From NCBI GenBank assembly GCA_003573635.1, contig QUTJ01031593.1, positions 1 to 13,191 on the forward strand: a stretch of DNA of 13,191 nt. Direction: 5' to 3'. Position 1 is the stretch's first letter. Each line of letters opens with the position of its first letter. The stretch comes from Goniomonas avonlea (taxonomy: Eukaryota > Cryptophyceae > Goniomonadida > Goniomonadaceae). The position numbers and the translations under genes were made by a program. This document shows positions 8,331 to 13,191 of this stretch, piece after piece. The notes beneath the pieces are model-generated. The model made no database searches, had not been told where the DNA came from, and saw only the letters and a program-made list of their open reading frames with translations.

Positions 8331-9450
8331 TGCTTGGCGGCCTTGCAGCACGAAGTGTGCAAACTGAATCCGACTGCCTGGCACAACGAATGGGGCATAG
8401 AGTTTCGAGAATGCGCACCGTGAATGAGAACCCGGAGCTTGTCCGGTGTTGCTTCGAACGCGACGCTCCGCTCCTTGCCCTGGGAGTGCTGCGCTTCCTG
8501 TTGAGGACGGTGTTATTTTCGACATTTCAAGAGAATACATGCAACAGCAGCAGATCGCCACACCTGAGTATCGTCGTGATCTGGACAACGGGCCGGTGGA
8601 GGGTCGCGCACATTGAACTTCAGTTGCACTGAAGGCTTGTTCAGTTCCTGGGGAAACTGTTAGCGACGAGCTCTAACCTCAACGCAAACGCACGTGGGCA
8701 CAGCTGGAGCTGAGCAAATAGTCCACTCGCCACTCAACAGATTCCATCTTGGTCACTGCAGAGAAAGGATCAGCCCTCCGAGCAAGAGCAGCAAACGAGC
8801 TCACAGCGCAAGCTCTCGGTGGAAAATTTCTGCTGAAGAGCTTCTTTTTTGTCACGGTACGGGCGAACAACAGATTCGCTATGCTCTGCAACGGGAATCA
8901 GATTCTGGACGAGTTGTGCAACTCGACACCTTTTGGCAGGCCCAGCTGCTGCAATTCATTGCACAGAGTGCCGTCATCGCAGTCGTACTTGGAAGCACTC
9001 CTCAGGACGAATTCCAAACACGCAATAATGGCCTTAACATCAGAAAGCTCTGTGTTATCCGTCAGAGCGGGCACAATGGTCAATAATCGGAACGGGGCAC
9101 ACCGAATTTAGCATCTGCTGTTAGCTTCTGAACCTTGGCAAACTGCAACAGTGATTTAGAAGGGAAACCCTTCAAGTAGTACGTACATCTATTGGCTGCC
9201 CAAGAAGACTCGACAGCACCTGCGCAACCAGGAGCTTGACACGCACAGAGGACTGCACCACACAATTAGGAAACGCAAGGAGGCGAAGGCAACTTACAAT
9301 TTTTGAGAGAACAGCAATCTCAGCAAGAATCCAGTCTGGAGCATCTAAATCTCCGCAGAATCGGAACCTCTGCGAGCACATATGAGCAAAAACAAGAGCG
9401 CAACTCCCCGAGCAGCGCGCACCATGAGAAAAGAACCTCGTTACCGACAT
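8294..9450 (-). CDS. COMMD4: COMM domain-containing protein 4
   Basis: COMMD4 is a subunit of the COMMD ring of the Commander complex, which acts in endosomal cargo recycling. Minus-strand exons: 9450-9445, 9369-9298, 9252-9187, 9142-9103, 9049-8930, 8885-8805, 8755-8694, 8647-8564, 8479-8419 and 8373-8294. All phases agree, and the total of 672 nt gives 223 aa (human about 199). The opening [18 protein letters not shown], then KLTADAKF (53-61), ELQQLGLPK (93-101) and [10 protein letters not shown] (137-146) match the family closely. The first two blocks are the N-terminal HN domain, and the WRVDY block starts the C-terminal COMM domain. A strand-turn-helix ([16 protein letters not shown]) follows. 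The first exon codes only Met-Ser; an alternative ATG just upstream of RFRFCG is possible. The last exon ([14 protein letters not shown]...) departs from the expected ELKxAxxLM helix and its exact acceptor is uncertain. The gene is divergent from the one at 9555, with a gap of about 100 bp. Confidence 0.92.
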
Positions 9451-9554
9451 GTTGGTGTCAGTTACTGAAAAGTCAATTTTTGGCGGAAATGTGCTGTGGT
9501 GCCATCTCTGAATTTCTGGTTGGGCCTAAATCCGACGGACTCGTCTCACAATCC

Positions 9555-10480
9555 ATGGCGACCCTTGCTATTCCGCCTTCGTTGGCAATCGTGCGTTCTT
9601 CTGTCCTGCAAGCTGACAATACGGTCAGTGCTGAGGAGATGCATTGGATGAGGAGCAGAACGTTTCCTGTAACTCCCGAAAGGCTGGCATTAGACTACGG
9701 AACCGAGAGCAAAGAGATGCTTGCCTTTTCATGACCGCGGCATCGATCACCTGACAGGGGTTTTGGGTTGGGGAAGATCTTCTGCCATGATCCGTTCGAG
9801 TCCTTGCTCGTCAAGGGCCAGCGCACGATAGGACACCACTCGCCCGAGATTCTGAGCAAACTGTTCAAAGGCGGTAGAAACATCAACTGGGGGTGAGCCT
9901 TCCTTGGCTGCCTTATCATACCAGTCCAGAAACCTCCTCGATCGTGTGCCAACACGGGCAAGTGGCAGGCTCCGTGTTGATCAGAAAACGCTTGACGATG
10001 TTGTTGCAAACCACGGGGTGCGCAAAATTGTTGTCGCGCGCCTCTTCATTGCCCATCTGAAAAGGCTTATTGGACACGACCCATCCATTTCTCTCCACGA
10101 CGACTGGCAAACAACCAGCTGCATCGCCGCAGGGTACGGTTCCGCGGCAAAGCCCGTGTACCTGTTCGAACTCAGTGTCCCAGTCGTGGAATCCCTCGGT
10201 TGGTGTCCTCTGGACGTCGCGCAGCGTAGTAACGACATTTTGGGTCCCAAGTTCGCCGATCATGAAGCGCTGGTTCAACTTTGCGTCTCCAGCGACTCCG
10301 AGGGGCGTCTGGTTCGATTCGACCCTGCAGCGCACAGAGCGCTACGGTCTCTATGGCATTCCGTTTCTTTCCCGTCGCCTCGTACGACTCTTCAAATTTC
10401 AGGATCTGCACGAGATACAGACCGCCGTTGCGCCGTTTGTCGCAGCTCAACAGGCTGCTCGAGATGCTAATCCAAACTAA
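9555..10480 (+). CDS. Protein of unknown function, about 241 aa
   Basis: Four exons fit: 9555-9661, 9758-9892, 9930-10225 (or to 10243) and 10293-10480. Junctions are phase 2, 2 and 1, giving 241 aa (247 with the later donor). The 37-nt second intron is among the shortest in the window, and its donor GTGAGC is strong. An in-frame ATG at 9489 would add 22 residues but leaves only 38 bp to the COMMD4 start. Notable stretches are ADNTVSAEEMHWMRSRTGFG near the N-terminus, HHSPEILSKLFKGG (66-79), a helical block (DDVVANHGVRKIVVARLF) and the C-terminal WFDSTLQRTERYGLYGIPFL. No transmembrane segment or signal peptide is evident, so it is probably soluble. I recognise no family. The minus strand of 9916-10335 is also open and fairly protein-like, but lacks matching splice phases. 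AATAAA directly overlaps the stop. Confidence 0.6.
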
Positions 10481-10485
10481 ATAAA
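10480..10485 (+). terminator. AATAAA polyadenylation signal
   Basis: AATAAA overlaps the last base of the TAA stop (10478-10480) of the gene starting at 9555. The signal is very close to the stop but supports a transcript end. The next 295 bp to the convergent kinase stop show no gene. Confidence 0.5.
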
Positions 10486-10780
10486 CCTCGTTGCGACCAG
10501 TTATTCATGGGACATGCCGAAGTAGCGAGACAAAACAAACCACGGAACAGACTCAACATTGCACAACCGGAAAGGGCGTTGGAGGATATACAGTTCATTG
10601 GGTTGCGAGGCCCAGTGCCGGCCCAAAGACGGAGAGCAGACGCCTGCACCTTGCAGGGCCGGGACGAGCCTGCACCTTGGAGCGGCGTCAAAGCGTGACG
10701 GCGTCCAACTTGGTCAGCAAGTCGGCAAATCTGACCGGTCGCCACTCACCAAGGCTGATCGGTCACCGGGCGCTGGCCGG

Positions 10781-13005
10781 TCACACTTGTGGCGCGAAGT
10801 GGGGCTTCATCTTGTCCAGTTGGGCGATGATCTGCCCCGGGGGTCAGTCCAGGGTGCCGAGCGGCTGCGGCTGTGCTGCGTGCTGTGTGTTGTGTGCGGA
10901 GTGTGCTGTGAAATGTTCTTGTAGAGTCCAGTCCCATGAAAACATCTCACACTCGATCTCCACACGGTCTCCACTGGAGGAACCACAGGTGCAAACAAGC
11001 AAGAGACTACAGAGGCAAAACAGTAACTGGGCGCACATTAGCAAAAGTAGGGCGCTGGCTCGGCTCCTGGTTCCAGCACCAAACCATGAACCGCGCCATC
11101 AAATCCGGCACTGTTCGCCACGTTAGCAAGGGCTGAGGAAGCCAAAGAGGAAGAAACGTGCGCGCGAGAGACATAAATATTGTGCAAAATGGTCAAAAGA
11201 ACCTCACCAGTCTTGGCGATCGGTGGGCGCAGGGGGGGCTTGCTCTGAACCACACCCATGCAGATCTGTGTGGCGTCCATGTTCCCGTATGGAATCTGTT
11301 GGTTTGCGAGTGTCAGCAATCCTGCCCGCCAAGCAGAGCGTGAAAGCAATGCAAGTCAAGCGACCGTCAAGCAACGCAGAAACACCAAAAAGTCCATCTC
11401 TGCCACATCTGCGCCGATCATGAGCCACACCTGTCGATGCCAGAGCTCCCACACAAGGATGCCGTAGGAATAGACGTCGGAGGGCTTGCCGTAGTGACTC
11501 GAGCCGATCACCTCCTGCTCGTGCCCGGTTACACCCCCCGCCACAAGGATCAACGTGACGCGCAAAAGGGTCGGAGCGCAATAGGAGAATACAAGAGCGG
11601 GCGGCAAGGAGGGTTGGGCCTGCAACAGCAAGGGGGGCGGGCAGGAGGGCAAGGGCCGCAAGGAGGGTTTGGCCTGCAACAGCAAGGGGGGCGGGCAGGA
11701 GGGCAAGGGCGGCAAGGAGGGTTTGGCCTGCAACAGCAAGGGGGGCGGGCAGGAGGGCAACGGCAAGGAGGGTTTGGCCTGCAACAGCAAGGGGGGCGGG
11801 CAGGAGCAAGCAGGCGCGAACGAGCAACCAGAGGACCGGGATCAACCGGCGGGCACAAGGAAAGGCAGCCAGGAAAGAAACACGCACCGGTGCCATCCAG
11901 TGAGGAGTCCCGAGACCTTTTGTCATCATCATCGACTGGTGAGTCATAATTTTTGACAACCCGAAGTCGCAAATCTGCGAAGACGTGTGAGCGAGAGGGA
12001 GGGAGGGAAGGCGGGGCGGGGAGCGAACCCTTGCCCTTGGCAGTAACACTGTGTTACAAGTTGACAGCACTGACCTTGACAACCCAGTTTTCGTCGAGCA
12101 GCACGTTGAGCGATTTAATGTCGCGATGGATAACGGGCGTCGGCTCGGCGCAGTGCAAGACATGGAGGCCAGTGGCGCACTCTCGCATGATGCGCCACAG
12201 CGAGGGGTGGTCGAAGTTGAGGCGCTTCTGGTGCATGCTGCAGATGAAAAATCAATCCTCCGTGCTACATCCTCAGTCGTACATCCCCATTGCTACATCC
12301 CGCTGTTGCGCAAGACCAATTGCCAGACGACCGCGCAAGGATCGCCTCGCAGACATATCGACACTACAGAGGTCTCCAAGTCGCGTATTTACGCAGACTT
12401 CAGATGCAAATCGGCAATGCAACTCCCTCTGATGCACGAACAGAGAAGCACTACCCGAGCAGCAATTGACCTTGGGATCACCTGACTCGCCCTTCCTCCT
12501 GGACAACATCATATCCTACACAAGCCCGCGCAAGGGGGCACAAGAACGGATTTCCGTCGAGGCAAACACCGACTCACCATGTGAACAGGGAGCCATGAGA
12601 ACAGAATTCGGTGACAATGCAGACATCAGGCATGGTTGTACAGGCACCGATCAAGAACACGATATTAGGGTGGTCGAACATCTTCATGACGTTCACTTCC
12701 TTCTCCGTCTCCGCGCACAGCTGGAGCGCCACCGAGGTCAGCACATCATCAACGACCTCGGACCATTATCGAGAGTTGAATGCAAAGGAAATTCAACTGG
12801 TGTGGGGCCATTCTGCATGAACTTCTGAATGAAGTGTGGTGCCAACTGGGCAGGGTGGAGCAAGCTCTGGGAGCAAGCAGAGCTTGCTACAGCACGCGAG
12901 CATGGAAGAAACGAAACCAACCTCGGGTGAAGCAGTTTCAAGCAAATACTTGGCCGCAATAATTTCTCCCCGAAACCGTGCTGAGAATACTGCGCCGAAG
13001 CCTCC
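10781..13005 (-). CDS. TKL-type protein kinase catalytic domain (5' end outside window)
   Basis: It transfers phosphate from ATP to protein, probably to Ser/Thr. Minus-strand exons: 13005-12922, 12756-12578, 12237-12075, 11974-11888, 11514-11431, 11295-11208, 11110-11037 and 10831-10781. All phases agree; 269 residues are visible and the frame is open upstream. In order: glycine loop GGFGAVFSARFRG, ATP-anchoring lysine in IIAAK, a helix C with EKEV, then HPNIVFLIGAC. Next come the catalytic loop HRDIKSLNVLLDEN, DFG in ICDFGLSKI, GTPHWMAP-E joined across an intron, SDVYSYGILVWEL and the terminal QRPTFANIIAQLDKM. All invariant residues are present, so it should be active. HRDIKSxN and the GACxxMPD block place it in the tyrosine-kinase-like group, common in protists. 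The protein ends soon after the kinase domain, so any regulatory domain lies N-terminal, outside the window. The first glycine-loop residues are on an unseen exon. Confidence 0.93.
11604..11806 (-). repeat. 54-bp minisatellite inside a kinase intron
   Basis: Four units (54, 54, 51 bp and a partial) sit in the 373-nt intron 11887-11515. In the sense (minus) direction each unit has a C-rich tract followed by TTGCTGTTGCAG, an excellent 3' splice site. The first bases after the four AGs are 11778, 11727, 11673 and 11619. All are in the same frame as the true downstream exon (11514), with no stop between. Confidence 0.9.
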
Positions 13006-13078
13006 CTGCGACAACACCGTGAGATGCCAGAGCACACGGAAGAGACAGAGCACTGCGGTGTGGCAAGAAGTGCGACTG

Positions 13079-13191
13079 GCAGTGTGACAAGACGTGGGAT
13101 CCTGCAGTGTAGCAAGACGTGGATGTGGGAGTCCACAGCAGCGTTACACGACGTGGACGTGGGAGAACACAGCAGCGTTACAAGACGTGGA
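13079..13191. repeat. 34-bp tandem repeat at the right edge
   Basis: Units start near 13079 (short), 13104, 13138 and 13172 (cut by the window end). They share GCAG(C/T)GT and AAGACGTGG or a one-base variant. They lie in the kinase intron upstream of the glycine-loop exon, and the array continues beyond the window. Confidence 0.88.

Noticed and set aside
8075-8632. Plus-strand 185-codon open frame
   Set aside because: Most of it is antisense to COMMD4 exons, whose identity is secure.
9916-10335. Protein-like minus-strand open frame of 139 codons
   Set aside because: The plus strand over the same span has splice junctions with consistent phases, a C-terminal exon and AATAAA. The minus frame has none of these.
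11437-11949. Plus-strand Gly/Gln-rich 170-codon frame
   Set aside because: It is antisense to the kinase intron minisatellite and the DFG exon.

Overview
The window is nuclear DNA from a gene-dense, intron-rich eukaryote, most likely a unicellular protist or alga. Genes are broken into many small exons by GT-AG introns, mostly about 37-100 nt. AATAAA signals follow two of the stop codons, and two of the proteins belong to eukaryote-only families. I cannot name the lineage. All exon models were built by hand, by matching splice sites, intron phase and protein-like reading; no RNA evidence or database search was available.

Layout, left to right: (1) a plus-strand gene at 58-1895 for a coiled-coil-like protein, with a large minisatellite-filled intron and one unresolved junction; (2) a convergent minus-strand gene (3308-2063) for a basic, probably nuclear protein of unknown function; (3) a divergent plus-strand gene (3482-6394, 11 exons, 464 aa) for a seven-transmembrane protein with receptor-like layout; (4) about 1.2 kb of repeat-rich DNA (6395-7570); (5) a tentative small plus-strand gene (7571-8163); (6) a minus-strand COMMD4 orthologue (9450-8294, 10 exons, 223 aa), the best-identified complete gene; (7) a divergent plus-strand gene (9555-10480, about 241 aa) of unknown function; (8) a minus-strand TKL-type protein kinase (10781-13005 and beyond the right edge) covering nearly the whole catalytic domain.

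The genes do not form an operon or an obvious pathway. They alternate as convergent and divergent pairs with very short spacers. A 7TM protein and a TKL kinase suggest signalling, and COMMD4 belongs to the endosomal Commander complex, but nothing in the sequence links them functionally.

The most unusual trait is the number of minisatellites inside introns, several of which repeat splice-site-like sequences. In the kinase, a 54-bp array repeats a strong 3' splice site four times, always in frame with the downstream kinase exon. In the 7TM gene, a 34-bp array begins exactly at the 5' splice site and copies it in every unit. I saw no tRNA, rRNA, CRISPR array, transposase or reverse transcriptase, and no clearly new multi-gene system.
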